60,696 nt of DNA from JAVBLK01 sp031553565 (GCA_031553565.1 JAVBLK010000040.1:1-60696); one strand, 5' to 3'. Counted from the stretch's first letter, positions 37,001 through 44,976 are shown. Numbers and translations are program-made. The notes: generated from the letters alone by a model not told the origin.

Positions 37001-37124
37001 GGTAAGGCTGCGTACATGGTGGCGTGACGCGTATACGGCAGCGATCGCTGTCAGCGCATCATTATTTGTTGTCTGCGCCGCCTTATATGTAGCGGGCAGC
37101 GTATTGGGAAGAAAGGAGGTATAG
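34071..37124 (+). CDS. Circularly permuted GH3 glycosidase with a membrane helix at each end
   Basis: The 1017-aa protein has an N-terminal helix (about 10-32; LALVFAFIMALAIGAAVIL) and a C-terminal helix (about 986-1010; YTAAIAVSASLFVVCAALYV), so both ends should be tethered with the enzyme outside. The GH3 parts are in reversed order: LAEEGVVLFKNEGNTLPL near 87, fibronectin-like part with YPFGYGLSYTTF near 402, and the catalytic barrel from about 665. Motifs are GMNLHRTPYNGRNHEYYSED, PKHFAFNPQES (Pro replaces the usual Asp of HFxxND) and the predicted nucleophile Asp902 in IVTDM. It is co-transcribed with a four-helix protein 3 bp downstream. Substrate not resolved; beta-glucoside or beta-xyloside. 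Confidence 0.87.
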   Translation: MWSNTMNRVWRGLALVFAFIMALAIGAAVILETPGNRIMVDDYLGTRSSQIVSEEIEGADPYNFKADYSTSDELVAADKALAEKLAEEGVVLFKNEGNTLPLAQGAKITLLGIRSKTPQYGGVIGSTPLEAQNIPPAAAFTQKGFSVNPTMTALYATFADAGRLSNSFQTVVNEAKYDTVNEPSVAALEAKNAAFRTSFAEYNAAAIVFIGRPSTEAADFFPGSRGTTLATTSGNILGLTAEEKATIKLATDNFSKVIVLVNSDSAMEIGEIKADPKVQAILWVGAPGSMGFLGVADILKGDVSPSGHISDIYAANSTSSPAMQNFGIMQFANTAEIQNVPTATADYRGNWLIVEAEGIYVGYKYYETRYNDIVTGKGGAASTTGKTGSYEGDWSYAGEVTYPFGYGLSYTTFSQTLDSVNIASNKKTATVKVTVKNTGTKHSGKDVVQLYAQAPYIHGTTKVEKAAVQLLDFEKTGLLAPGKSEQVTLNVDMQYLASYDAKDAKTYIIDGGDYYFAIGNGSHEAMNNILAKQGKTTSNGMDAAGDADKAYKWTWAADTTTFSTSKAKVKVTNQLEDSDLNYYLPGTVTYLSRNKWTETWPKTYGTNAAIPTAVPITANEKLIKQLKNDTYEIKTGGDPKKVTFGKENGLNIASMKGASFEDDRWEDILDQVSLAEAMDFVVRGQNQLIPMPSIGLLKVGVNDGPMGLNGSLAANSRSGSPWFLDNSATSTDPNKGYNARVIPTEVVIGATFSKELAYENGVMFGNDGIWGGTSFMWAPGMNLHRTPYNGRNHEYYSEDPILTGHLGSNVCKGALSKGMIMSPKHFAFNPQESNRAALAQFMTEQKARETELRGYQIAFEGGALGTMTSFSRIGATYANASIGLMRKILRGEWGFNGYIVTDMINGPYYMTLKESIIASSGTLDTNSLNAAWTSYWKEDVVTKDEELMGCIREALHTILYTVVNSNYMNGINSTSREVRLRTWWRDAYTAAIAVSASLFVVCAALYVAGSVLGRKEV

Positions 37125-37127
37125 AAA

Positions 37128-37589
37128 ATGATTATAGATTTTTTTAAAAGGCAAAGCGTTGCGTTTTATGTACTCGCCGGTTCAGCAGTATTTATGATTA
37201 TAGGCCTGATAATTTACTCGGCAAACGCTAACGGCGCGTACTTTTCCGACAGGCAGGCATCAGTTATATGGTGCACGATAGGAGCGATCGCGCTCTGTAT
37301 CGCGCTTATGACGGCGCTTCAGTTCGTGGGGGATAAATCGTATCTTGCGGCGTTATATCTGATAATTGTCGGCCTGTTATCACTCGCGATCGTATTGACG
37401 CTTATCTCGCGCGCTGTGTCGATGGGGTATGTCCTGTTCACCAGCCTGGACAGGAATCCGATATCTGTCCACGCTATGACCGTTTACTTTATAGCGATCG
37501 GGTTTTATGTACTGGCGATCGCAGCGTGCATAGCGGCCGCGTTCATGAAACCGGTCAAGGGAGAGCGGCCGGCGGCGGCGCGGTATTAA
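37128..37589 (+). CDS. Four-helix membrane protein of unknown function, partner of the GH3
   Basis: I do not recognise this 153-aa protein. It has four hydrophobic helices (about 12-33, 45-66, 72-95 and 115-141) with short loops and a basic C-terminus. AAAGGAGG precedes the ATG, which lies 3 bp after the GH3 stop, so the two are translationally coupled. It could stabilise the doubly anchored GH3 in the membrane or help its insertion. That is inference from coupling alone. Confidence 0.7.
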   Translation: MIIDFFKRQSVAFYVLAGSAVFMIIGLIIYSANANGAYFSDRQASVIWCTIGAIALCIALMTALQFVGDKSYLAALYLIIVGLLSLAIVLTLISRAVSMGYVLFTSLDRNPISVHAMTVYFIAIGFYVLAIAACIAAAFMKPVKGERPAAARY

Positions 37590-37637
37590 GGTAACGCTGA
37601 ATTTATCCAATGTATCTTTAAAAAACATCTCCGTATA

Positions 37638-37678
37638 AAAACAGAAAGCGGACCGGTTTTCGATCCGCTTTCTGTTTT
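37638..37678. terminator. Bidirectional terminator between convergent genes
   Basis: Positions 37638-37652 pair perfectly with 37664-37678 over 15 bp. T runs on the plus strand and A runs on the other side let it serve both the GH3 operon and the convergent AraC gene. Confidence 0.88.
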
Positions 37679-37703
37679 CATTGCAGCGGACGCAAAAACC
37701 CGC

Positions 37704-38579
37704 TCATACCAATTCCGACCCTTCCCCGGTCGGGTCGAAACCGGTTTTTCCGCTATTTTCATCCCCTCCGTATCTTTGCGTATTGAAGAACACAAAATCC
37801 GGCGGCAGGTCTTTCGGAGTGTAGCCGGTCAGTTTTTTGAACACCCGGTTGAAGTTCCTGATGGTGTCGAAGCCGCATTGCAGGGATATTTCTGTCTTTT
37901 TCATCGACGGTTCGCATGAGATCATGGCCACGGCCTTTTCGGTTTTGACGTAATTCAGATAGTCCGAAAACGGCATGCCGGTATGCTTTTTGAAAAACCT
38001 GGAAAAGTACGGCTCGCTCATGCTCATAAACCGGGCCGCGTCAGAAAAGGTGAAAAACGCGTATTTACCGTCGATTTCCTGCAAAAGCTTTCTGTACTGC
38101 TTTGCGGCGCGCTTTTCGGGCGGCAGGGCGGAAAGAAGCTGTTCGCCGCGGAAGATCTCGCAAAGCAGCAGCACGGCCTTGCAGTTTGCAGCCGGCTGAT
38201 AGAAAGGCGGCTTTTGCATAAGGCCGGATAACACGTCGCCGATCGCTCCGGGTATGCCGTAGGCGTTTTTCAGCAGCGGATTTTCCAGCCGTGCCGAGGC
38301 GGTGAAAGATACTATCAGGCTCTGGTCGAACAGCAGGAAGGAAAGGATCGCGCCCTTATCCGCACGGATGTGGTGAACGGTTTTGGGCGCGATGAACATT
38401 GACATCCCTTCGGACAGCTTATAATTTTTATTGCCTGCGGCAACTGTCGCCGCGCCGCTTTCACAATAGATAAGCTCGCCGTCGTAATGCCAATGCGGCA
38501 GGTTGGTAAGGTTTTTATACTTACCCGCCCAGACCAGCTCGCCGTTTTGATACCGTCTTATTTCATGCTGCGCCAGCAT
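37704..38579 (-). CDS. AraC-family regulator with cupin sensor domain
   Basis: The 291-aa protein has an N-terminal cupin-type AraC ligand-binding domain (about 15-130; LTNLPHWHYDGELIYCESG and AGNKNYKLSEGMSMFIAPKT) and a C-terminal AraC DNA-binding domain (about 165-262; YFSRFFKKHTGMPFSDYLNYV and LQCGFDTIRNFNRVFKKLTGYTP). It is divergent from the arabinose genes with a 115-bp spacer holding promoters for both directions; the minus-strand -10 is TATAAT (reverse of 38612-38617). It is therefore the likely regulator of arabinose catabolism. The final 30 residues beyond the DNA-binding domain are unusual and charged. Confidence 0.88.
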   Translation of the reverse strand: MLAQHEIRRYQNGELVWAGKYKNLTNLPHWHYDGELIYCESGAATVAAGNKNYKLSEGMSMFIAPKTVHHIRADKGAILSFLLFDQSLIVSFTASARLENPLLKNAYGIPGAIGDVLSGLMQKPPFYQPAANCKAVLLLCEIFRGEQLLSALPPEKRAAKQYRKLLQEIDGKYAFFTFSDAARFMSMSEPYFSRFFKKHTGMPFSDYLNYVKTEKAVAMISCEPSMKKTEISLQCGFDTIRNFNRVFKKLTGYTPKDLPPDFVFFNTQRYGGDENSGKTGFDPTGEGSELV

Positions 38580-38679
38580 TTTTGCGCCACCGCCTGTACT
38601 GTAATATTCTGATTATATCACAAAGGTTAATAAATGTCCGTAACTCAGCAAAAAAAGTCTTTTTTTATGTACGGCAGTA

Positions 38680-38688
38680 TGTTAAAAT
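38680..38688 (+). promoter_or_regulatory. Extended -10 promoter placing transcription start on the kinase ATG
   Basis: TG (38680-38681), one base, then TAAAAT (38683-38688) forms an extended -10 box. Six bases separate it from the ATG at 38695, so the predicted first base of the mRNA is the A of the start codon. No Shine-Dalgarno exists upstream. The -35 region is only a T run. Confidence 0.5.
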
Positions 38689-38694
38689 TCTATT

Positions 38695-40287
38695 ATGGAT
38701 AATGCATCAAAATATATAGCGGACGGGAAAGCCGTTTTGGGGATGGAGCTGGGCTCGACGCGGATAAAGGCCGTTCTTATCGGCGAGGACTTTTCGGTCT
38801 TGGCCGCAGGCAGCCACGAGTGGGCAAACGAGTTAAAGGACGGGGTATGGACGTATCCGCTGGAGGCTGTTTGGGCGGGTGTGCAGGACGCTTATAAAAA
38901 AATGGCGGCCGGGGTAAAAAAGGAGTACGGCGTCACCCTAACGAAGATCAGGGCGGCGGGCTTTTCCGCGATGATGCACGGTTATCTTGTGTTCGGTAAG
39001 GACGGGAAACAGCTGGTCCCTTTCCGGACATGGAGGAACACCTCGACCGGCCGCGCGGCCGAGCAGCTTTCGCAGGCGTTCAGCTTCAACATCCCCCAGC
39101 GGTGGAGTATAGCGCACCTTTATCAGGCGGCGCTAGACGGCGAAAAGCATGTTAAGGATGTTTCCTATATGACGACCCTTGCGGGGTACGTGCATTGGAA
39201 GCTTACCGGGATAAAGACGGTCGGGACGGGCGAGGCGTCCGGCATGTTCCCGTTAGATTGCAGAATAAACGATTACGACGCGGATATGCTGGAAAAATTT
39301 GACGCGCTTATAAAGGCGCGCGGCCCTTTTACGCAATTCAGGATAAAGGATATTTTGCCTAAAGTGTCATGCGCGGGCGCAAACGCGGGGACGCTGACCA
39401 AAGAGGGCGCGCTCCTTTTGGATCCGTCCGGGAATTTAATGCCCGGCGCGCTCCTTTGCCCGCCGGAGGGCGACGCGGGCACCGGCATGGTCGCGACAAA
39501 CAGTGTGGCGCAGAAAACGGGCAACGTTTCGGCGGGCACCTCGGTCTTTGCGATGCTGGTACTGGATAAGCCGCTTAAAAAGGTCTATCCCGAGATAGAC
39601 ATCGTCGCCACTCCCGACGGAATGCCCGTGGCGATGGTGCACTGCAATACCTGCACCTCGGACATAAACGCGTGGGCGGGGCTTTTTAACGAGGTAATCA
39701 AGGCAGCGGGTGCGGATATCCCGCAAGGCAAGCTTATGATCCTGCTTTTTACGGCGTCGCTGTCAGGTGACGCGGATTGCGGCGGGCTGATGAACTACAA
39801 CTATTTTTCGGGCGAGCCGGTAACAGGCCTTTCGGAAGGCCGGCCGCTGTTTGCGCGGAAGCCGGACGCGGCGTTTACTTTGGCCAATTTTATGAAAACG
39901 CAGCTTTATTCCGCGCTTGCGACCCTCAGGATAGGTATGGAAATTTTAAAGCCGGAAAATATCGGGATAGCGAATATCTGCGGCCACGGCGGCTTTTTCA
40001 AAACAAAGGAAGCGGGGCAGCGGGCGATGGCCGCGGCGGTCAATGCTCCGGTCACGGTCATGGAGAACGCGGGCGAGGGCGGCGCGTGGGGCATTGCGCT
40101 GCTTGCGGCTTATGCCGCGGACAGCGGCGGTGAAAGCCTGCCGGGGTTTTTGAACAGCCGCGTTTTCAAGAACGCAAAGGCTTCGGTCATAAAACCGCGC
40201 AAGAGCGACACGGAAAGTTTTGACAGATTTATGGAGCGGTACAAGGCGGGGCTTAAGGCCGAAAGGGCGGCGGCTGAATGCCTCTAG
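38695..40287 (+). CDS. FGGY-family pentulose kinase, probable L-ribulokinase
   Basis: The 530-aa protein phosphorylates a ketopentose, most likely L-ribulose, giving the substrate of the next gene product. Visible FGGY parts are GMELGSTRIKAVLIG (phosphate 1), GFSAMMHGYLVF, PFRTWRNTSTGRA, PEGDAGTGMVATNSV with the catalytic Asp, and ANICGHGGFFKTKEAGQ near the ATP site. It differs from classical AraB in motif spelling but matches kinases found with araA and araD in Clostridia. It has no ribosome-binding site and appears leaderless. Its stop lies 26 bp before araD. L-xylulose is an alternative substrate. Confidence 0.85.
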   Translation: MDNASKYIADGKAVLGMELGSTRIKAVLIGEDFSVLAAGSHEWANELKDGVWTYPLEAVWAGVQDAYKKMAAGVKKEYGVTLTKIRAAGFSAMMHGYLVFGKDGKQLVPFRTWRNTSTGRAAEQLSQAFSFNIPQRWSIAHLYQAALDGEKHVKDVSYMTTLAGYVHWKLTGIKTVGTGEASGMFPLDCRINDYDADMLEKFDALIKARGPFTQFRIKDILPKVSCAGANAGTLTKEGALLLDPSGNLMPGALLCPPEGDAGTGMVATNSVAQKTGNVSAGTSVFAMLVLDKPLKKVYPEIDIVATPDGMPVAMVHCNTCTSDINAWAGLFNEVIKAAGADIPQGKLMILLFTASLSGDADCGGLMNYNYFSGEPVTGLSEGRPLFARKPDAAFTLANFMKTQLYSALATLRIGMEILKPENIGIANICGHGGFFKTKEAGQRAMAAAVNAPVTVMENAGEGGAWGIALLAAYAADSGGESLPGFLNSRVFKNAKASVIKPRKSDTESFDRFMERYKAGLKAERAAAECL

Positions 40288-40312
40288 GAAGAAATCCGGG
40301 AAGGAGGGCCAG

Positions 40313-41020
40313 ATGCTGGAAAAATTAAAGGAAGAGGTATACAAGGCGAATCTTGACCTTGTAAAATACGGGCTGGTGGTCCTGACGTGGGGCAACGCCA
40401 GCGGCATAGACCGCGAAAGCGGACTGGTCGTCATAAAGCCCAGCGGCGTATCTTACGACAAAATGAAGGCGCAGGATATGGTCGTTGTGGATTATACCGG
40501 CAAGGTAATCGAGGGCAAATTACGGCCGTCCAGCGATACCGCGACGCATCTGGAGCTTTACCTTGCGCACCCCGGAATAGGCGGGATCGTCCACACGCAC
40601 TCGACGTTTTCTACGGCGTTCGCGCAGAGCGGCAGGCAGATTTTGCCGTACGGGACAACGCACGCCGATTATTTTCACGGCGCCATACCCTGTTTGCGGG
40701 CCTTAAAACGCGCAGAGGTAGAGTCGGAATATGAAAAGAACAGCGGGCGCGTGATAAACGAGGCGTTTTCGGGCAAGGATATCATGGAGATCCCGGCGTG
40801 CCTTTTGGCGAATCACGGGCCGTTTGCATGGGGAGAAACGCCCGGCAAGGCGGCGGAGAACGCGGCTGTGCTGGAGGAGGTCGCCCAAATGGCGTACTAC
40901 ACGGAGGCGCTGGATAAAAATGCGCAGCCTGCCCAAGGATATCTTCTCGACAAGCATTATTTCCGCAAACACGGCAAGGACGCATATTACGGGCAGACGC
41001 GCCCCGGCGGCAAAGAATAG
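40313..41020 (+). CDS. araD: L-ribulose-5-phosphate 4-epimerase
   Basis: The ATG at 40313 follows AAGGAGGG and replaces a longer frame that would overlap the kinase. The 235-aa product has class II aldolase-family features: LTWGNASGIDRESGLVVIKPSG, SSDTATHLELY, HTHSTFSTAFAQ (metal His pair), GTTHADYFHGAIPC and the final metal His in LLANHGPFAWG. It epimerises L-ribulose 5-phosphate to D-xylulose 5-phosphate. Length is typical for AraD. It sits between the kinase and araA in one operon. Confidence 0.95.
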   Translation: MLEKLKEEVYKANLDLVKYGLVVLTWGNASGIDRESGLVVIKPSGVSYDKMKAQDMVVVDYTGKVIEGKLRPSSDTATHLELYLAHPGIGGIVHTHSTFSTAFAQSGRQILPYGTTHADYFHGAIPCLRALKRAEVESEYEKNSGRVINEAFSGKDIMEIPACLLANHGPFAWGETPGKAAENAAVLEEVAQMAYYTEALDKNAQPAQGYLLDKHYFRKHGKDAYYGQTRPGGKE

Positions 41021-41070
41021 TATTATTTGGAAGGCGGATCATATCCGGATATTTTATGGAAGGAAAAAAT

Positions 41071-42534
41071 ATGAAAAAACTTTATTTTATCACAGGCAGC
41101 CAAGATCTCTACGGCGACGAGGTCTTAAAGAAGGTCGCAAAAAACAGCAGGGAGATAGCTTCATTTTTGGACAGTGCGCTTTCGGGCGCGGCGTCCGTCG
41201 AATGGCAGCCTGCCGTGCGCAACAGCGGCGAGGCGCGCGATGTGTGCGTTAAGGCCGCGTCGGACAAAGATTGCGCGGGCGCTATTTTCTGGATGCACAC
41301 CTTTTCGCCGGCAAAAATGTGGATACGCGGGCTGAAAAACTTTCATAAGCCCGTGCTGCATCTGCATACCCAGTACAACGAAAAGCTGCCCTATGCCACT
41401 ATCGATATGGATTTCATGAATCTCAACCAGTCCGCGCACGGCGACCGCGAGTTCGGCTTTATCTGCGCGCGCATGGGGATAAAGCGCGAGGTCGCCGCAG
41501 GCTATTATAAGAACAAGGCCGTTACGGACAAGATAAAAAGGTTTGCCGCCGTTGCCGCCGCGATCAATTTTTCGGAAACCTTAAGGGTCGCGGCGTTCGG
41601 CAACAATATGCGCGACGTCGCGGTGACCGACGGCGACAGGGTAGAGAGCGAGATCCGTTACGGCTGGAACGTAAACTATTACGGGCTAGGCGATCTGGTC
41701 GATATCATCGAAAAGATAACGCCCGCAGAGGTCGGGAAGAAGCTTTCCGAGTACGCGTCAAAATATACTATGAACACCGATGACGCCGCGGCGGTCGCCG
41801 AGCAGGCAAAATACGAGGCCGCACTGGAGAAATTCCTGGCGCGCGAAAACATAGGCGCGTTTACGGACACCTTTCAGGATCTGCACGGGTTGAAACAGCT
41901 GCCGGGCCTGTCGGTGCAGAACCTGATGGCGCGGGGCATAGGCTTCGGGCCGGAGGGGGATTATAAGACAAGCGCGATGATGGCGGTAATGTGCAAGATG
42001 GCCGAGGGCAGGAAGGGCGCGACCGGCTTCATCGAGGACTATACCTATGACCTTACGGAAGGGGAGGAGCTGGAATTGGCGGCGCATATGCTGGAGGTCT
42101 CGCCCGTGTTTGCGGCAAACAAGCCGAAAATAGAGGTGCACCCCCTGGGGATAGGCGGCAAGGCCGCGCCGGCGCGGCTGGTGTTCGACGGGATCGAGGG
42201 CAAGGGCGTTGCGGTCTCGATGGTAGATATGGGTGACAGGTTCCGGCTTATCTGCGCAAGGGTCGATTTAGTAAAGCAGCCCGAGGAAATGCCTAAGCTG
42301 CCGGTCGCAAGGCTGATGTGGCGGATACTGCCTGACTTTTCCACCGGCGCGGCCGCGTGGATATATGCGGGCGGCGCGCATCACGCGGTGGTATCGACCG
42401 CGCTGGACACGGACGATATCCGGCTGTTTGCGAAACTCACCGGCACAGAGCTGGTGGTCATAGACGAGAAGACCGAGCTCGGCGCATTCGAAAAAGAACT
42501 GGGGCTTTTTGCGGCGCGTACCGGAAGACAATGA
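41071..42534 (+). CDS. araA: L-arabinose isomerase
   Basis: The second in-frame ATG (41071) is preferred because GGAAGGA lies just before it. The 487-aa protein has LYFITGSQDLYG at the start, HLHTQYNEKLPY and the metal-site residues in GATGFIEDYTYDL and AAHMLEVSP, with GGAHHAVVSTAL near the end. These match AraA family active-site positions. It converts L-arabinose to L-ribulose. Placement after the kinase and araD completes the pathway, although the gene order kinase-araD-araA differs from the classical araBAD. Confidence 0.95.
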   Translation: MKKLYFITGSQDLYGDEVLKKVAKNSREIASFLDSALSGAASVEWQPAVRNSGEARDVCVKAASDKDCAGAIFWMHTFSPAKMWIRGLKNFHKPVLHLHTQYNEKLPYATIDMDFMNLNQSAHGDREFGFICARMGIKREVAAGYYKNKAVTDKIKRFAAVAAAINFSETLRVAAFGNNMRDVAVTDGDRVESEIRYGWNVNYYGLGDLVDIIEKITPAEVGKKLSEYASKYTMNTDDAAAVAEQAKYEAALEKFLARENIGAFTDTFQDLHGLKQLPGLSVQNLMARGIGFGPEGDYKTSAMMAVMCKMAEGRKGATGFIEDYTYDLTEGEELELAAHMLEVSPVFAANKPKIEVHPLGIGGKAAPARLVFDGIEGKGVAVSMVDMGDRFRLICARVDLVKQPEEMPKLPVARLMWRILPDFSTGAAAWIYAGGAHHAVVSTALDTDDIRLFAKLTGTELVVIDEKTELGAFEKELGLFAARTGRQ

Positions 42535-42560
42535 TATTTGTCGCAGTATAACGCTGGGCG

Positions 42561-42595
42561 AAAAAACGGCAGCGGCAGCACGCTGTCGTTTTTTT
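42561..42595 (+). terminator. Terminator of the arabinose operon
   Basis: Positions 42561-42574 pair with 42581-42594 over 14 bp with one G-U pair and a GCAGCA loop; the T run is part of the stem and continues after it. Confidence 0.8.
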
Positions 42596-42697
42596 GCTTT
42601 TTTCCGCACAGACGGTGGATGGAAAACCTGCAGAACGCATAAGATTTTTCCGAAAAACGAAGGTTGCGCTAAAAAAACATTATTCTAGGAAATATAC

Positions 42698-42726
42698 TTG
42701 AAAACACCTTTTTTTATCTGTATAAT
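42698..42726 (+). promoter_or_regulatory. Sigma-A promoter of the sugar symporter gene
   Basis: TTGAAA (42698-42703) and TATAAT (42721-42726) are exactly 17 bp apart. The transporter starts 78 bp downstream with AAAGG as ribosome-binding site, so it has its own transcription unit. Confidence 0.75.
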
Positions 42727-42804
42727 CGGGCTATAATAATTATAAAGCGGCAACGTCGGGATGGAAACTGTTGCCGGCATATTAAGCAGAAAGGAAAGGT
42801 AGAA

Positions 42805-44508
42805 ATGGAACCGGGTAAAGAAAAGAAAGGTTTTTTCAATTCGCCGCTGACGCGGACAAGGATCACCTCGGCGAACGTCAAGCTGCCGGAGATATTGTTC
42901 GGTTATTTTTTAGGACCGTTAGGCGGACTTTTATCAAGCGGTATTCTGGCAGGAGTTATGACAAGGTATACGCAGGACGTGCTGTTCGGCGCGGAGTCGG
43001 ATGCCATCAACCTGTTTTTAACGCTGCTGCCGCTGCTGTCTATCGTATTTATTATTGCCGGAAACCTGTTGGTGGGGCAGCTGGTAGAGCGCACCAAGAC
43101 GTTGCAGGGCAAGGCGCGGCCTTGGATATTATTGTCTGCGCTTACCCTTTCCGTCGCCGGCGTTTTAATGTTTATAGTGCCGTTTGAAAACGTAATAGGG
43201 AAAATGATATGGTTCGCCGTTGCATACAACGTGTTTTACGCCGTCGCGTTTCCTATTTACAATACGGCGACCAGCACTTTGGTTCCCGTTTCGACGCGGA
43301 ACGGCAAGCAGCGCGGGCTGCCTGCATCAGCGGTAAACATGGCGACGCTTGCCGCGACAAGCGGGGGCGCGATGATCTTTCCGATGCTTGCATACGGTTT
43401 CCTCAGAACCGACCGGACGCTTTGGTTTCTCGCAATGCTTGCGGTGGCGATCTTTACTTTCTTAACGTGTGTGCTCCAGTATTATTTTACGCGTGAACGC
43501 GTCACCGAGGAAGACTTCAAGCTGGGCGTCGTTAAAGAAAAAATCTCGATTAAGAAACAACTTAAGGCGGTTGCGGCATCCAGGACGTGGTGGCTTATGA
43601 TGGTGGCCTGGTTCGCCATCCAGATCGGCGGAGCGGTGCAAAACGCCTCTATAACGTTTTATGATTATGTGGCCGGCACCGGAGGCGGCGACTGGGGCTT
43701 TACCGCGTTCGTACTCGGCGTTGCCGGCGGTATACCTATGGCGATCGCGGTAGTGCTGGTGTGGCCGCTTTCAAATAAATTCGGCAAGAAAAATCTGGCG
43801 GTCGCAGGCTTGTTTCTGGGCGCGGCCGGCGGTGTGCTGGCAGGGATATTCGCGACGAATTTTATCATTGTGGCAATCGGTATCGCGCTGCAATGCCTGG
43901 GCGCCGCGCCCGTGTGCTATATGGCGCTTGCGATGATTTCAGACGAGCTCGACCATATAGAGGCAAAAAACGGTTTCCGTTGCGACGGGCTTACGATGTC
44001 TATCTACAGCCTGATCGCGGCAATCATGACGTCGATCGCAATAGCGGTGTTTAGCGGGCTTATGGGCGCAACCGGATATATCAAGCCGGACGACGCCGAC
44101 AAGGCGAACATTGTTTACTTTGATCAGCCGGAGGCCGTGCAAAACGCTATCGTCGCCAGCTACGTATGGGTAAGAACGGCCGCCTTTGCGATAGCCGCGA
44201 TATTGCTGCTGTTCTTTACTGTTGAAAAGAATCTTAAAAATGACCAAAAAGCCATTATAGAGCGGCAGAAGGCAGAAGCGCTTGCACAAGGTAGAGAATG
44301 GGTCGAGCCTTCCGAGAGGCTTAAAATAGAGCAGGCCGAGGCCGACCGCATCGCCGACGTGGCCAGGAAAGAGGAGCTGCGCTTGCGCTGTGAAAAGAAA
44401 GGCCTTGACTATGAGGCCGAGGAAAGCAGGTATCAAAAGGCACAGGCCGAAAAGCGCGCCGCCGCAGAGGCGAAGAAAGCCGCAAAGGAAGCCGGCAAAA
44501 AAGGCTGA
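42805..44508 (+). CDS. GPH-family sugar:cation symporter with charged C-terminal tail
   Basis: The 567-aa protein has twelve predicted helices (about 30-475) of the glycoside-pentoside-hexuronide family in the major facilitator superfamily. Visible features are GYFLGPLGGLLSSGIL, LLVGQLVERTKTLQGKARPWIL (cation and substrate loop) and ISDELDHIEAKNGFRCDGLTMSIYS (given here as ISDELDHIEAKNGFR and CDGLTMSIYS). It should import a pentoside, disaccharide or free pentose with Na+ or H+. After the last helix comes an unusual 90-residue cytoplasmic tail rich in Glu, Ala, Lys and Arg (KAEALAQGREWVEPSERL onward), probably a long helix. It follows the arabinose operon, so arabinosides are plausible cargo. 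Confidence 0.9.
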   Translation: MEPGKEKKGFFNSPLTRTRITSANVKLPEILFGYFLGPLGGLLSSGILAGVMTRYTQDVLFGAESDAINLFLTLLPLLSIVFIIAGNLLVGQLVERTKTLQGKARPWILLSALTLSVAGVLMFIVPFENVIGKMIWFAVAYNVFYAVAFPIYNTATSTLVPVSTRNGKQRGLPASAVNMATLAATSGGAMIFPMLAYGFLRTDRTLWFLAMLAVAIFTFLTCVLQYYFTRERVTEEDFKLGVVKEKISIKKQLKAVAASRTWWLMMVAWFAIQIGGAVQNASITFYDYVAGTGGGDWGFTAFVLGVAGGIPMAIAVVLVWPLSNKFGKKNLAVAGLFLGAAGGVLAGIFATNFIIVAIGIALQCLGAAPVCYMALAMISDELDHIEAKNGFRCDGLTMSIYSLIAAIMTSIAIAVFSGLMGATGYIKPDDADKANIVYFDQPEAVQNAIVASYVWVRTAAFAIAAILLLFFTVEKNLKNDQKAIIERQKAEALAQGREWVEPSERLKIEQAEADRIADVARKEELRLRCEKKGLDYEAEESRYQKAQAEKRAAAEAKKAAKEAGKKG

Positions 44509-44543
44509 CCTATAAACCCGATATATTACCTCCATCCTCCTTT

Positions 44544-44582
44544 AAAGCCGCGGTAAAGCTTAAAATTACCGCGGCTTTTTCC
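44544..44582 (+). terminator. Terminator of the symporter gene
   Basis: Positions 44544-44556 pair perfectly with 44566-44578, followed by T residues. Confidence 0.88.
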
Positions 44583-44604
44583 TGTGGTTTTTGGGGACAA
44601 TATG

Positions 44605-44766
44605 TATAGTAAACAAACTTTAAAACCAGCTCATCTTCGGTATCTATTTGGTATAAAACGGTATAAACTGCTCGCCTTTATTTCTAATAAAGGCTCCGCT
44701 TTTATCCCGTTTAATCCTCAAAAATCTGCTCGAACCTGAAACTGGTTTTTAAGTTGATTTACTATA
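44605..44766. mobile_element. MITE-like element with 25-bp terminal inverted repeats
   Basis: The left end 44605-44629 matches the reverse complement of 44742-44766 at about 22 of 25 positions (outer ten bases TATAGTAAAC versus TATAGTAAAT). The 162-bp element is flanked on both sides by the same four bases, TATG (44601-44604 and 44767-44770), which looks like a target-site duplication. The interior has no ORF but carries a short perfect hairpin (44674-44682 with 44686-44694) and a repeated GGTATAAA. These are the features of a non-autonomous miniature inverted-repeat transposable element mobilised by a transposase encoded elsewhere. Confidence 0.75.
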
Positions 44767-44815
44767 TATGTCATATCCGCGGCGCATCGCAAGACCCCTG
44801 CATTAAAAGAATACA

Positions 44816-44869
44816 TTTCCAGGCGGAAAAGACGCCGCTGTAAATTATGCCGGATTATTCATTGGTTCC
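44816..44869 (+). repeat. 53-bp dispersed repeat, copy B
   Basis: Near-identical to 28746-28798 upstream of the LytTR regulator. Here it lies 108 bp before the anchored protein gene at 44977 and 14 bp before the predicted -35. Confidence 0.65.
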
Positions 44870-44882
44870 TCAAACGAAACAG

Positions 44883-44911
44883 TTGCTTATGCCGCGGAAG
44901 TATGATAAAAT
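44883..44911 (+). promoter_or_regulatory. Promoter of the 44977 gene
   Basis: TTGCTT (44883-44888) and TAAAAT (44906-44911) are 17 bp apart, and TG at 44903-44904 makes an extended -10. Confidence 0.6.
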
Positions 44912-44976
44912 ATCTACATAAATTATTAACACATATTTAACAATTAGTAAAAAATAAGTTTACAAGGGATAAAACA

